Assembly: GCF_000524195.1 (NCBI RefSeq)
Contig: NW_020170442.1
Location: forward strand, 1-64,000
DNA length: 64,000 bases
Direction: 5' to 3'
Source: Echinococcus granulosus
Lineage: Eukaryota > Platyhelminthes > Cestoda > Cyclophyllidea > Taeniidae
Positions 38,201 to 50,314 of this stretch are shown piece after piece. Every line of letters starts with the position of its first letter. Position 1 is the first letter of the stretch. Both the position numbers and the translations under genes were made by a program. The notes beneath the pieces were generated by a model that saw only the letters and a program-made list of their open reading frames with translations, made no database searches and was not told the origin of the DNA.

Positions 38201-40261
38201 GACCAGTCAACACTACCCCATAAAAGTGAATCTGGAAATAATAACCAGGAGAATTGATTAAAAAACCCACAGTTCCTAAAAACGCTGACTTTTTCTACTG
38301 TTTTGAGGCACTATTATTAGCCTGAAAGGACAAAAAACTTGTTGAATAGCTGAGAATATTACATCTTTGGAAGGTGATAAGTTATTTCTTCTTCAGCCTA
38401 AATTGAGGGAGGGAATTTAAAGGAAGACTTCACACTCACCTTTACAAGTCGTACACCAGTCAATTTTTGGCGCTTAAGGTAAGCGACGTAGCCTCCTGTA
38501 AACACGTCTTTCGGGGTATCGAATTTGCCCTTTTGGAGTATTATAGTGAAATCGAAAACAATCGCATGAAGTTTGTTGAATTGTCGACTTTAAGATGGGC
38601 ATCTAATTCCTAACGCTATCCCATTCTTCAGTGGTGCCAACTATTATTTGGCATCGATTGCCGTTGTTAATTTGAGCATTTTGCTGTTTAAAACCATTTT
38701 GAAGTCAGCAATTTTAATAAAATCACCTGAAGAAGCACTCAGCGTAAACTCGATTCCACAAACAAATGCATAAACATTAATCGGGAACTGAACAAATACA
38801 GAGGACGTCAGACTACAAATCAGACTATTGAGATAATTCATTTTCTTAGGAATATTCCATAATTCTGTTTACTCCAATTCGAGAATAGTATTGGTTAACA
38901 GCTACTGAGCGTCAATTCATGACTTACGTGAGAACATTACGCAGTTTATTTATAGAAAAAGCAAAGATGCTGTGGGGTTTCAAAAAGCGTTGGTCCGGTT
39001 GAATGCAGTTAAAAGATAAAAATAAAAATAGGGGCAGAGACAAAGTACTCACAAAAATGGATCCTCCCAAAGTTGGCTTTCCTTCATCAAGGCGACGACG
39101 CATAAGATGCTGACACTGGTGGCGTGTAGAGTTGAGACCACTCTAGAAGCAACAGCAAAAAAGTACATTGCTTCATTACATGTGAAAGCTTAAGTGGGCT
39201 GCGCAACTAGTTGAATTTGCTGGTCGTGGGGGGTGCATGCAGTAAACCAAGGTACACGAGCGTACCACTTTGTTCAAAGGGTTCGAGACTGTCTGACCGT
39301 GATTTCAACTTAAGAGCCGAAATACGGCATCCAAGTAAGTCTGCAATGATGAACGACGGTCATCGGATTTTAAAGTAGCAGGGAATATACCGAAACACTT
39401 ATTCAAAAGCAATACGCTAAATTATTTGAGCGTTGACATTGCATGAAGGCATTCATCCCCAGGTTTGTTACAATGAAAAAGATAAGAGAGACAATTCACG
39501 TAAAGTCATAAAGCAACAGTAGGTGGTGACCAACAACGAACAATGAGAATTTTTGTGAAAAAGTGGGCAATAAGCTACATGTCTCATTCTTAACGCTGCT
39601 TGAGCATGAAAAGCCCACATTAATATTCCACGTTCTTACAAACGGAAAAATGAGACCCTGTAGTGAGAGAGATGCTAAGGTTAATACATCTTTCTCCTTT
39701 AGACTCCACAGTTTCATTATGAATATGAGCAAAAAACTCCTAAAACTTCTCAACCTTCATGTGGAGGTTTAGTTCCTAGCTAAAGGCTGATTCAGACCCT
39801 CTGAACCACTGTAGGTTATCATAACTTTTGTCTTCCTATTATTGGCCTTCCTATTAATGCATAATATGACTAGTTTTTATGCATTAAGCCATTTTTTAAA
39901 AATAATTGGGAATAATGTCTGCAGATGCTAACTGCGGGTCTCTTAAGACATGTGCACTCAACTGTCAGACATGACTGGGTACATGGTACTAAGTCTAACG
40001 ATGCACAACTACAACAAATAGCACATTGGAATTCATTTGAAAGAATAACAGACAATTGCGTGTTCACCTCGAGTCCCACTCCATTCGTTTATATTTGTTC
40101 AGTGCACGATAAGCGACATTGCGATTGAAGATCAATGGCGAGGCCACGTGATGAATGAAAGCCCAAATTAGAAAGCTGGTGAGGATGACTGTGTTATACG
40201 CCCTCGGTTCCATATCGCATTGGAGATCATCCACATCCCCGCCACCAGACAACCCCGCCAT
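35263..40261 (-). CDS. TLCD4: TLC-domain membrane protein, TLCD4/TMEM56-like
   Basis: Six minus-strand exons: 40261-40068, 39142-39053, 37950-37892, 36698-36604, 36508-36435, 35971-35263. All junction phases agree; the product is 406 aa. In order it has a first membrane segment, then KRMEWDSRVVSTLHA (human KKIEWNSRVVSTCHS), CISIGYFLCDLI, the TLC histidine pair TVHHSVATISFY (residues 134-135), GVYRLTTELSTPFTNQR (human GNFRLLAELSSPFVNQR), RNFMIVPYW, and LDALNIYW. The TLC domain ends near residue 275. A tail of about 130 residues follows, Ser/Arg/Asp-rich (RRYSDSDDSNSNKESNS), absent from the roughly 263-aa human protein. TLC proteins are multi-pass membrane proteins linked to lipid sensing or synthesis; no enzyme activity is established for this branch. 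The start is taken at 40261; an in-frame ATG at 40213 (MEPRAY) would align better with the human start. Confidence 0.9.
38400..38590 (-). CDS. Unassigned exon-like open frame inside a TLC-gene intron
   Basis: About 60 codons open on the minus strand, reading LQKGKFDTPKDVFTGGYVAY and then LKRQKLTGVRLVK directly before a good donor (aaag|gtgagt, near 38,441). Composition and hydrophilic pattern look coding. The frame does not fit the exon phases of the enclosing TLC gene (inclusion would cause an early stop), so it would belong to a nested gene, an old transposon fragment, or chance. I do not recognise the family. Confidence 0.3.
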
Positions 40262-41997
40262 CGTCACAGCGGCAAAAGTACGTGGTGTTTGCGAACGATG
40301 TGCTGCCACCACATCGGCTGTCAACACTGAGCCAACCAGAATCGAAAACGCCTCCACCAATGAAGGCTTAGCATTTGGAGTGGCATTTTTGTGTGTATGA
40401 GTGCATGCATGCGTGTGTGAACGCATTTGCGAGTTCCTGATTGGCGATTACAGCCGAACGATTTAACTGGCAATTTTGTAAATAATTTATGTAGACATAA
40501 ATAGTCGTTTAAACAAGCACCTGACTGTCGTCACTCGTGTGGATGACTCGCAGTAAACGAAAAAAAATACTCTCAGGAAATTGCTGATGTTCTCGGCTTT
40601 ACATGTCTTATTCGTGAATAATATCACTGGAAGGAGGCCTGGAGCACAGTCTTTAGTGCTGAATATGGTGATTTATTGTGGGGTGAGGCTCACCGGTCCC
40701 CACTCCCCTTTTCCTACTGTTCTTAGAAGGGCCCGGTTGATTCAATTTAAATAATATTTACTAAAGAAGAAAAGAGTGTGAGAGAAAGTACAACGTTTAA
40801 GAAAGGGGGGAACCGCAATCGCTAGGCACGGGAAAGGACGATCCTGTCACCAGATTCGTATTTCCAGATTGCCTCCGCCCTGATATGTCTATTAAAACAA
40901 CATAAGTATTACATTATACTATGGGCACAGTATCGTACAATCAGATTTATATTTAAGAGTTCCCCTAGGCGCCTTTTTCTGTATTTTGGTGTCAGCGCCT
41001 CTAAACTGCCTGCGAATTAGGATCCGAAACTTTTTCTCGTGTTTAATTGAATAAAATAATTATTTGTTACAAAAATTATTTTTCCTTATGTATGCACATA
41101 TGAAAATGCTCAGGGCGACCACATTTTTGAAAGGATACTTTGAACACCTTCAGTGTGTTATGTGTTAAACACAGATTCAGTGTAACTGCTTATGCGAGGA
41201 GTGAAAGGAGATGTTTACTTGATCAATGTTTACAAAGCATCAATCACCATAATACACGTGTTCGACATCCTTTTTTCTATCACGGTGCCATGTGGCGTCT
41301 GCCTGCATTACAGAGTTGACGCAGGGCAGCAATTACGCCTTGTGATTTAGGCGACCTAAGTGGTGCATTGTGGCTTTAAAATATGCATCTACATTCAGCA
41401 CAAAAGCTGTATTCTTAAAACGAGGATTATTAGTGAATATTCTTGCTTTCAGTACTCACTCACAAAGCTCGAACGGCAACGAAATCGATGAGTCGAGGTA
41501 TTGGGGGAGCACAGTATAACGTTGCATGGTGCCTCCATAAATTCTGGGAAATATTTTGTAATTACTCGAAAGAAGTTTTAGCTTCCAGCTTCTATCCGAA
41601 GCTTTGGAGATTCCAAAGTACAACCATTACTTAAATCCCCGAATTTTTAAATGCCTAATAATAAAGCCATCTCTTTCTTCCCTTTTTCTATCTTTTTAAG
41701 CCCCTATCTTTCAAAGACCAGCCAAGCCATCGTCAAAGAAAAACACCAATAGGGTAAATTTAATCAAACTACACAATGACAGCTTTAAGGACACGGTGGA
41801 GGTTCAGCCTAACAGAATTGGACTAGCCATGCCCACTGTTCTTGCTTCCATTGGTCAATTGCAAGTCGTGTCCTGACTGCTTTCGAATCTGCTCATTGGT
41901 TGGGACTAAAAGACGAAATGGGCAGTGGCGTTCATTCCCCGCTCTTGCACATTTCTCCCTTCCTCTTCCGTTGAGCCGGCACGTGAAATTGGGTGGC
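40262..41997. other. Divergent intergenic region between the TLC gene and the transporter
   Basis: 1.7 kb between two divergent start codons, so it should carry both promoters. It holds no supported exon. The transporter frame stays open upstream of its ATG to about 41,842, without a better start. Confidence 0.45.
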
Positions 41998-44900
41998 ATG
42001 GGTGAGAGCATTTCGATGCGGGCAAAGTCTCGCCTCCGGGAAGTATGGGAGGCCATGAAAAGGCGGAAAACGCTGGATTCATCAAGCCTCGAGACCCCGC
42101 TTCATCGATGCCTCAATGTGTTCGATCTGACGCTCTTGGGATTGGGTCAGACCATAACCTATTTCCCTTTACACTTTTTTCATGAGATTGACTATTTCCA
42201 CTGCGAAAAATTTCAGCTTTCTTTTTCGGTTATAGATCGAACTCTCTTTAGAAACGGTTTCTATTCGCATAGTTTGCGCTCCACATAGCTTTGCCAAGAG
42301 TAGTTTTACGTAGCCTTCACTAGGCTTGTGCTATAACGGGCAGCCGCGCTTAAGAACCGACTTTATTTTTTTTATTTCGATAGAGGCATACAGATTTCCA
42401 CTTTATTACATCATGCCTACGGCTAGGCAACTTTTTCGCACGAAAAGATGGTGCTCACTTCCGTAGACCTAGTTAGAAAGATTGGGTTCACATTTTCAAA
42501 TCGGTTGAAGGCAAATGAAACAGAAAAATAAATAAGTGACGTAGATTATAGGAAGGTTTCTTTGCGCCTATGCGTAGTTTGTGGCATTTGTTGGAGCTGT
42601 GATTTTGCGACAGATGTTGTCATCCAGCAGTGCCAATTGTTCGAGATATGCGGCGTTGATTAATTTGTGTCAATGACGCGGATGTCGTCTACTTTATAAG
42701 TAAGTAACCGCAGGCCTATGCCATCTTTTACGATTCAGTTTTTAAGCAAAACACTGTGAATCATGGTGGCTGATCACCTTCCAATTTATTTACGTCTACC
42801 AAGACCTTATCTTTTCTCATTTTAACCGCTTCAAGAACTAGGTTCGATATTATCATTTTACATGGGGAGAGTTCAATGGTGAATCTGCTTGTGTGTGGCA
42901 CTAAATTTCAGGCAACATGACTGGTTCTGGTATTTACGTGCTGACTGGAACTGTCATTCGAGATCGGGCTGGCCCATCGATCTTCCTCTCCTATCTCATT
43001 GCTGGTGTCACGGCTTTCCTGAATGCACTCTGCTACGCCGAGTTGGGATCCCGCATCCCCAAGGCAGGTGTTCACTCCCATTAACCTCAGTTATTCAATG
43101 TAGATTCGAGTAAAATCTCGTTAGCTAATATTTTCTAGTTGCGTTTTAAATCACTAATAGGTAAACTAGGCCAGAAGACTTGACTCTATGGAAATGTTTT
43201 AATTTCAGTACAGATTGTGAACTAAATATTTTCCTGTTTTCGGCTGCATTTTACAGGCTGGATCGGCTTACTCCTACACATATATTGCTAGTGGGGAGTT
43301 CCTGGCATTCCTAATTGGGTGGTCTGTGATTCTGGAGTACGTCTTATCGGTGGCGAGTGTGGCTAGGGGCTGGAGTGCCACCATCGACACCATATCCCAG
43401 TCAAGAATTAGCAATGGTACCATGGCTGTATTCGGAACGTGAGTGCTCCCATCATTAGCTCCCCTTGCGTGAAACAGCTACTCTACATAATGGATGGAGT
43501 TTCCGCAGTCTCTCAAGTTGTTCCACAATTTGGTAAAACTCTAGAATCAGACTAATTTTACTAACTTGAATAGAACACAATGACACACTTTAGAACGTTA
43601 CGGTAATTATAATCACCTTAAATGTAAACAGTGCGTCGATTCATTCAATATCACCTAGTAATATACAATCTTACAAGTTTAAATGTTATGACATGATGTA
43701 GGGATATTTATCCTTAATTAATATGGTCGCACACAAAACTGTCACTTTAACTAGATTTCCCGGGAACGCCGAATTTCTGGGACAATATCCAGACTTTCTC
43801 GGAGCAGGAACAGTGATTGCTTTTGGTCTGGTTCTCAGCTTCGGCGCAAAGCTTTCCGCCCACGTCAACTCAGTCATGACTCTGCTGAACGTTAGTGTTC
43901 TTGTATTGATCACCATCCTCATGTTCGCACTACCAAACCCTATATTGCATGGTATCGCACCCACCTCTCACGGCGGCTTCTTCCCCTACGGTGTGGGTGG
44001 GATGATCGCGGGCGCCGGCACCTGCTTCTACGCCTTCATCGGCTTCGACGCGATTACCGTGAGCGGTGAGGAGGCGGTTGACCCCAAGCGATCTGTGCCT
44101 GTGGCCACTGGGCTCTCGGTGACTCTCGTCACCATCATCTTCGTGCTGGCCTCCTCGAGCCTCTTGCTCTTCGTGCCCTGGTGGACGGTGGACAGGCAGG
44201 CCGCCTTCACTGCGGCTATGCGAACACGGCAGATTACCTGGGCCACGTACGTGGCTGGAATTGGCTCACTCTTAGGCATTGGGGCCAGTCTCTTCACAAG
44301 CCTCTATGCGATGCCCCGCATTGTCTACGCTATGGCTGTCGATCGACTACTGCCCGAGTGGATAGGCTATGTGCCGCCCTCTACCAAGGTGCGTGCGTAT
44401 GCGCATGTGCTTCATTTCGAATTTTCGCCCCAAGAAGCTGATCCTATCATGAAGTGACAAGAACTTTGGTAAAATAACATAAACTAAATGAATTTCTTTA
44501 TAGTTTGGTATACTTCCACAAGTAAAAAACAAGTAGAATGGTAGTCCGTCTCCGATTGGTTAGTCTGAGGACAAGGCTATCGATTGCTGCGGAAGCCTCG
44601 CTTCTCAACTATGTCGTTCTGATTGGTCCAATTCCACGCTGCATTTTACCACACCTCATCAGTTCCTCCCGACAATGCCCTCTTCCTAAGGCTATCACTG
44701 ATTAGCGATTGAAATGCAAAGGTCTCAGCAAAACGCCATTTATTGAGCATATTCCATTTCTTGTGGTACGTTTTTTTAACTACAATGGAAGGAGTATTGC
44801 TCGACCACTGGTAGAAATACTTAGCTTTCCAAAACAAGCAATACATGCATGTTTTCCCTCCAGTCATTTTGCATCCTGTTAGTATCACAGGGGAGGACTT

Positions 44901-47900
44901 GAAAAAGTCCCTCAATATTCTTCTTTAAGGTCCAGTTCCTCTATCGGAAAAAGGCTGACTGCAGATGCCGAACTGCCCTCAGAACCGACTAGACAGTAGT
45001 ACAAACTGTGAAATTATATATTCACTCCCGAGACTAATCGCACTCAGAAGGACATTTGATTGAAGCTTGGACATACATTTGTCAAATTTGGCGCTGTTCT
45101 CGACATCGGTTTTCCATCGTCAAGTGTCCCTTTGATGCTAAATAAAGTAGAAAACATCAAACCGCTAGTTATCGACTGTAAAAACATAATGCAATATAAT
45201 TATCACGCTCTCTACCGAACGAATTCTTCAAATAAATCGCTGCTTTATAAATGACCGTATAAAAATAGTATACAAATATGTGTTGCAGCTTTCAACCTTA
45301 GAAGCGGAGATTTCGGTAAATTATGAATACGCTAAAAGAATAAAGTGAACACTTTGTCGTACTCCCCGCATGCATTGCTATGCCGCTAACTTTTAATCAT
45401 TTCCAGATGCGCAGCACTCGTGCGTCCCCTTAATAAAGTACTGTGGTTCTCATGGATGAAGCTAAATTCTGATTAAGTATCAGTCCGATCGACAGTATGC
45501 TAACTTTTATACCAATGCGATAAGAGGCTCCAGCACATAGGTTAAGGAAAAGCAGTCATTTCTGTGTTACCTTATCCAGGTGCCCATTGTTGCAATGGCC
45601 ATTTTCGGAGGTCTTGCGGCCATTCTGACACTCCTCTGTGACATTCACACTCTGGCTGAATTCCTCAGCATTGGCACATTGATTGCCTTCACCATAGTCT
45701 GCATGAACGTTTGCATTCTACGCTACTGCCACTTCGACATAAACACTGCCGACGCGACTACGCTTCACCTGAAACTAGGAGGTGATGTAAGTTTAAGTGA
45801 ATGACACGAGGAATGCGTACAGGTATTAACACACTCTCCCCCTCTCACAAACGCTCGCATCAACAAAGGTAAAGCCGGAGGAAAGTATGTACGAGATGAA
45901 CGGGGCAGAGCTCTCCACACAGCGGCCGGTGGGCTCGGTGAAGCCGGAGTTCCAACGCCTCTTCACACTTCTGCCCGCGTGGCTGCCGCCGGGACGTGTG
46001 CCTGCTGTCGCACTGGTCGTCTACATCCTCTGCGCACTCGGTGTTGCGGCGGTGGTGCTGGGGGGTTCAGAATACCTCCTCGCCTGCGCCTGGTGGGCCA
46101 TCCTCCTCACCCTCTTCTTCGCTCTCCTCGCAGTCGCTACCCTCCTAGTCATGATAGTCCACGTACAAAATACTGCCTTCGACACCTTCAAGGTGAGTAG
46201 GCGGGGGAGCAGAAGCTCTGTTGGAATTCCAATTCTGGATTTAAGCAAATGGAGACATAGAGGTAGTTGGAACATGCTCCAAAAGGCAATTTAGTTGTAA
46301 ATCTGTTGGAAGTCTATTTGCAAAATTGCGTGCCACTTCAGACATCCTAAACAGGTTTTAAATCTTGGCAACTAATGCTCTAAGCTCAAGGTTAGTGCTT
46401 GCTGTGGCAGACCTCCGATGAGGCCTTAAAAAGTTGGGCATAAAAGTGCACAAACTCTTAGTTTAATGTCGGGTCTACCAAAAGTTGATTTAGTTATGTG
46501 CATCTCGTCCCTCAGCACGGAAATGGAGTGGATGAGTACTGGTAGTAATGCACCTCCAACACAGGCTCAAAGCAAATTGGATATAGATTTCACTGAGGTG
46601 GCAAAAACGCATTTTAACAGTTGAATTTGGGTGAAGTTGAATGGAAACTGAGTGATCAATGAACACCCTCCTCCCAGTTTTTATAAAACTGACACATCTT
46701 ATTGACACCAGAGGCTTGGAGTTCACCGACTGCTACTAGCCAAGAACACAAGCGTGTGGAAATAATGCTAGGAATGCTGAAATTCACGTCTAGCCAAGAT
46801 TTTTGTAGAGAAAGGTGATTTCATGACTTCTTTTTGCAAACAATTCGTCAAGTTACTTCATAAAGAATGCACAATAGTTCTGTAAAAAGGGTACCCCGGT
46901 TCTTTTCACCGCTAACGCTATGGTCATGTTAGGGCGCCTAAAAGCGTAAATGGTTTTAAAGTAGCACATTCATAACCCTAACAGAGATCTTTCCCAGAAT
47001 ATTCTTTGTGTGATGTGTGAGCACCGTGGTAGCTACAAAACACCCTGAAATACGCGTTGAGTAAAGAACATACGTCAAAATCGCAAATTATCTCTTCCAA
47101 GCACATTAACCAAGTTGTTAGAGGTGGGTGTACGCATTTAATTAATGTTTATTCTCTGAAAAAGCAGGCTACATTATGAAAAGGAATTACTAATTCTTGA
47201 GATGATCTATCACATTGCATGTCATAGAATCTCAAACACAGCTTTACTGACAATGTTGTCTTTTTCTTTACGTTAATTTATGCCCAGCTGCCTGCGAATT
47301 TAACATTATAAATTAGTCACTTCCGATGTATCTTAGAGATGAGTTTGCATGTACCACACCGCAAGGTCGGTGGTGCAAACAGAAACATTTGTAGCGTCTC
47401 GGGACCTCCCTGAAGACGAACGAAGACATACTGCTCGGGCAGAATATATATATTCGGCATAGAGAAGGTACTAGGGCTACTGGCATGGCCCGAAGGCCAG
47501 CTCACGCGGCGTGGTACAATGGCCAAGTCAAAAGTGGCTCCTCACGAGAACCGAGAGTTAACCAACCATCGTATTGCACATTTCTCCCTTTGTTATACAT
47601 ATGCTGTAATGCAGTTTACATCAATTCGCTCGAAAAGCCGTATCTCACGAACAGAAAACGAAATTTGAGCTAACGAATCGTATGGCTATCCAGCAACTTA
47701 GAATGAGCCTACAATGGGCACAAAGGTGGCAGAGACTTAGATTTTAGTTGTTCAGCGATGAAACTGATTAGTGTACAAGTTATGCTACCTTGATAAATTG
47801 AATAGCATTTTTTGACACTAAGCAAAAATAGGTGCACTTTCGAGATATTACATAGGTTTGGAGAGATCAATTTTCATTATTTAACGTTAAGGTATTAAGG

Positions 47901-48513
47901 ATTTGGAAAATGAATGAAATATGGTTTGTAAACGTCCAAACCACAGAATGAATGAAGGAGTGGGTAAATGCACTCATTTAAATTAGCTCATGAATGGCAA
48001 GTTAGAGTCAGTTCATTGCCATTACTTAAGGGAAAATATTTAAATGAATCATTTTCAATTCTAGGTACCGTTTGTACCCGCCGTTCCATGCCTCTGCATA
48101 TTTCTGAACATGTGCCTCATTGTGAAATTGTCTCCTATGACGTGGGTCCGCTTCTTTGTTTGGTCGGCTATAGGTAGGTGATTATTCTATAGAAAGTTTA
48201 CTATACGGAGATTAGTTAATTACTAGGGGAAGACTTAGGTTTTGGGGATAACTAAAGTGGTTTATTGTCCAGTTTCATTTAAATTCCTCGGTTAGCGACC
48301 AATCACGAACTTCCATGGTTAAAATCAGATTTTGGAATCAACATTTCCCAAAGCTGATGCGATTACTGGCAGTTCATTGTTCAAATTATAGGTCTCGTCA
48401 TATACTTCGCTTGGGGATGGTGGCACAGCAAGGAGTCTGGCATCTCAGGCGAATCCGACCCCCTGGTTCAATCATCCTTCGATGAAAACGTAAAGGAAGG
48501 GCAGGGACATTAG
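41998..48513 (+). CDS. SLC7A4: Amino-acid transporter, SLC7A4/cationic amino acid transporter family
   Basis: Eight exons: 41998-42145, 42912-43063, 43257-43438, 43755-44388, 45580-45786, 45869-46192, 48065-48173, 48392-48513; 625 aa against 635 in human SLC7A4. The multi-pass membrane protein begins LNVFDLTLLGLGNMTGSG, then GIYVLTGTV (TM1 substrate region, human GLYVLTGTV), CYAELGSRIPKAGSAYSYTY, GEFLAFLIGW, YPDFLGAGTV, GTCFYAFIGFDAI, SLYAMPRIVYAMAVDRLLP, EFLSIGTLIAF, and a final pair of membrane spans ending VIYFAWGWWHSKESG. The family moves amino acids across the plasma membrane; the SLC7A4 branch lacks well-proven cationic transport, so the substrate is open. Intron 2 needs a GC donor (cccaag|gcaggt) to keep frame; the nearby GT donor gives an early stop. 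The start is the ATG opening the short basic N-terminus; upstream in-frame codons have no ATG. Confidence 0.93.
43064..43256 (+). other. Putative GC-AG intron in the transporter gene
   Basis: The preceding exon must end with the Lys codon aag (…RIPK) and the next begins gct gga tcg (AGSAY) so that the conserved PK-x-GSAY segment stays intact. The intron therefore begins GC (gcaggt) and ends ttttacag. The GT four bases downstream would shift frame and give a stop about a dozen codons later. Confidence 0.7.
46193..48064 (+). other. Large transporter intron containing a repeat copy
   Basis: A 1.87-kb intron between the exons ending VQNTAFDTFK and starting VPFVPAVPCL. Apart from dispersed repeat copy G (47,365-47,570) no exon is supported. 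Confidence 0.7.
47365..47570 (-). repeat. Dispersed repeat family, copy G
   Basis: Minus orientation: gtagcgtctcgggacctccc with tgaagacgaacgaagacata, then ctactggcatggcccgaagg and gagaaccgagagttaacc at the far end. It sits inside an intron of the transporter gene, opposite to transcription. Confidence 0.7.
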
Positions 48514-49298
48514 TAGCATCCAGATATTTTCTCTTCCGTGACCCAAGCAGCCAAATTTCATGGACAAATGAGTCTTATGTCCCATGTTTACAAGTAACAT
48601 CGTGTTTGTCAATGTACTCGTATTGTCACTTTGATCGGATGATTTTGTCAAGCACCGCTTAATTCATTTTTCACTTCTCCGTAATAACAGGGTCTCGATG
48701 TCATTTGGTGGAGGACGGTTCTGCGTCTAAATTGTTCATGATTTCCTGTTTACCATACTTCCGTTTATACCACCGAGACCAGGCATATAAGATAGGGGAC
48801 ACAGGGGGAGACCAACTTTATGGAAAGGAGGAACTGGTAATAGATTCGATTGATGAAATTTGGGGAGTAGAGGTGAATCACTAACGGATTTTAAGGTAGC
48901 ACCAACTAAGTAGAAAATAATGCAAAGTAAATACCTATAGTGGCGGCTGTGATATCGCATCTAGAACATTGTGAAGACATCTAGGATACTAAAAATAGTA
49001 ACCATGAATTGCCATGCTAAAGATTTAGGGCACTTTACCACATTTTTATGTAATAGGGACATGATATAGGATTTCTTTTCGGAAAACTGCAAAATTTCGC
49101 CACCATTGCTCACAGCTATCCACACTTAAAACGAAACACACTTTTTCAACTTTATTTTAAGTGTAAATTATATTTAGATCATTCTGGTAAGATTTGCAGT
49201 CACCATTTTGATTTACGAACAGCCCTTTTAAGATTGTTTCAGTCCGTCATTTTTCTAAGTGGTGTATTCAATATTCGTACTTGAAAGGACCCTTGACA
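48514..49298. other. Transporter-endosulfine intergenic region
   Basis: 785 bp between two same-strand genes: transporter 3' UTR and endosulfine promoter/5' UTR. No clear polyadenylation hexamer or core promoter was identified. Confidence 0.4.
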
Positions 49299-50314
49299 AT
49301 GGAAGGCGGCGGTCATCCGGCTACTGTACAGGTAAGCAGTGCTTACAGAAATTGACAGGAGTCCTAACAATAGGAAAAAACACCTGAACAAGTCGCAGAG
49401 GAGAAACTAAGGGCGAAATACCCCAATCTTGTTGCTCAGGGACCATCAATTTTACAAAAACGTCTTAATCGTAACGTGAGTCTAGTTAAATATTACTTTG
49501 CGTACGCATTTTATGTACCTAGAATGGGCAAGTTGCTATCGACGTTTTAAGCCTTATAATCGAGGTATGTCACATCGAAACTGTGTAATGAAATTGCCCA
49601 CGATGTACTAGCAAGACTACGAAACTTCACAAAAGTGCCTAGGAATCCGTGTGAAGGCGTGTTTCGCATTGAGCCCCTGGTACATTTTTTACCATGATGT
49701 TGATTAAGAGAGGATTCCTGTTGTATCTGAATTGAATAAGATTTGGTGTGCAATTATTGTATTGCCGACCAACTTTGGTTTTGTGTGTTTCATCACTTTA
49801 ACCGTATGGTAATATCTTCTCAAGTCAATTCAATCACTGTTTTTTGCGCTTGATATTATAATTGGAATGCAGATGAAAAAAGCTGCTATTAATAAAGTGA
49901 TTCTTTTTTATTTGACTTATCAACTGTTACTTTGTACTTTAGGTGAAATATTTCGACTCAGGTGATTATAACATGGCCAAAGCTCGATGTAATAACTCCC
50001 AGAAGGCTGGAATGCTCAAGGCCAATCCAACCTCATCGTCTGTAATTCCGGACGTTCCTGCCGATGTAATCGCTGCTCAACAAACGGGTGATACGATTCC
50101 CACACCTGAGAATGTTCCAGCGGTGCGCAAAAAGGCTGTAGAGTTGCAGCATGAGCTCCACCACCATAGTCATTCGAGTGCTGCTGCCACTCCCTCCACC
50201 AGTGCTGCCGTGACCACTACCATTACCCATCCCATCTCTTCATCCCTTGGCTCACCCACTTGCCCCGTCACTAAGTCGATCTTGGCTCCCGCCAACCCAG
50301 CGGTGGGTAAGTGA
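49299..50314 (+). CDS. ENSA: Endosulfine/ARPP19 family PP2A inhibitor
   Basis: Three exons: 49299-49331, 49374-49475, 49943-50314; 168 aa. Family landmarks are EEKLRAKYPNL (human EEAKLKAKYPSL), LQKRLNR, and the invariant core KYFDSGDYNMAKAR with the serine at residue 51. By family this serine is phosphorylated by Greatwall kinase, turning the protein into an inhibitor of PP2A-B55 at mitotic entry. GDTIPTPENVPAVRKK matches human GDHIPTPQDLPQRKSS. Oddities: where vertebrate proteins carry the PKA serine (RKSS) this one has RKKA. Then comes a tail of about 55 residues, rich in His, Ser, Thr, Ala and Pro (HELHHHSHSSAAATPSTS), making it longer than the usual 110-120 aa. The stop lies inside a perfect-looking donor (gtgg|gtaagtga), so an alternative 3' exon is possible. 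Intron 1 is only 42 bp. Confidence 0.94.

Noticed and set aside
38168..38231. Candidate TLC-gene exon with acceptor ttccag and weak donor gtaggg
   Set aside because: Joining the exon at 39,142-39,053 directly to 37,950-37,892 restores the family sequence with correct phase and length, and this segment would leave no place for it.
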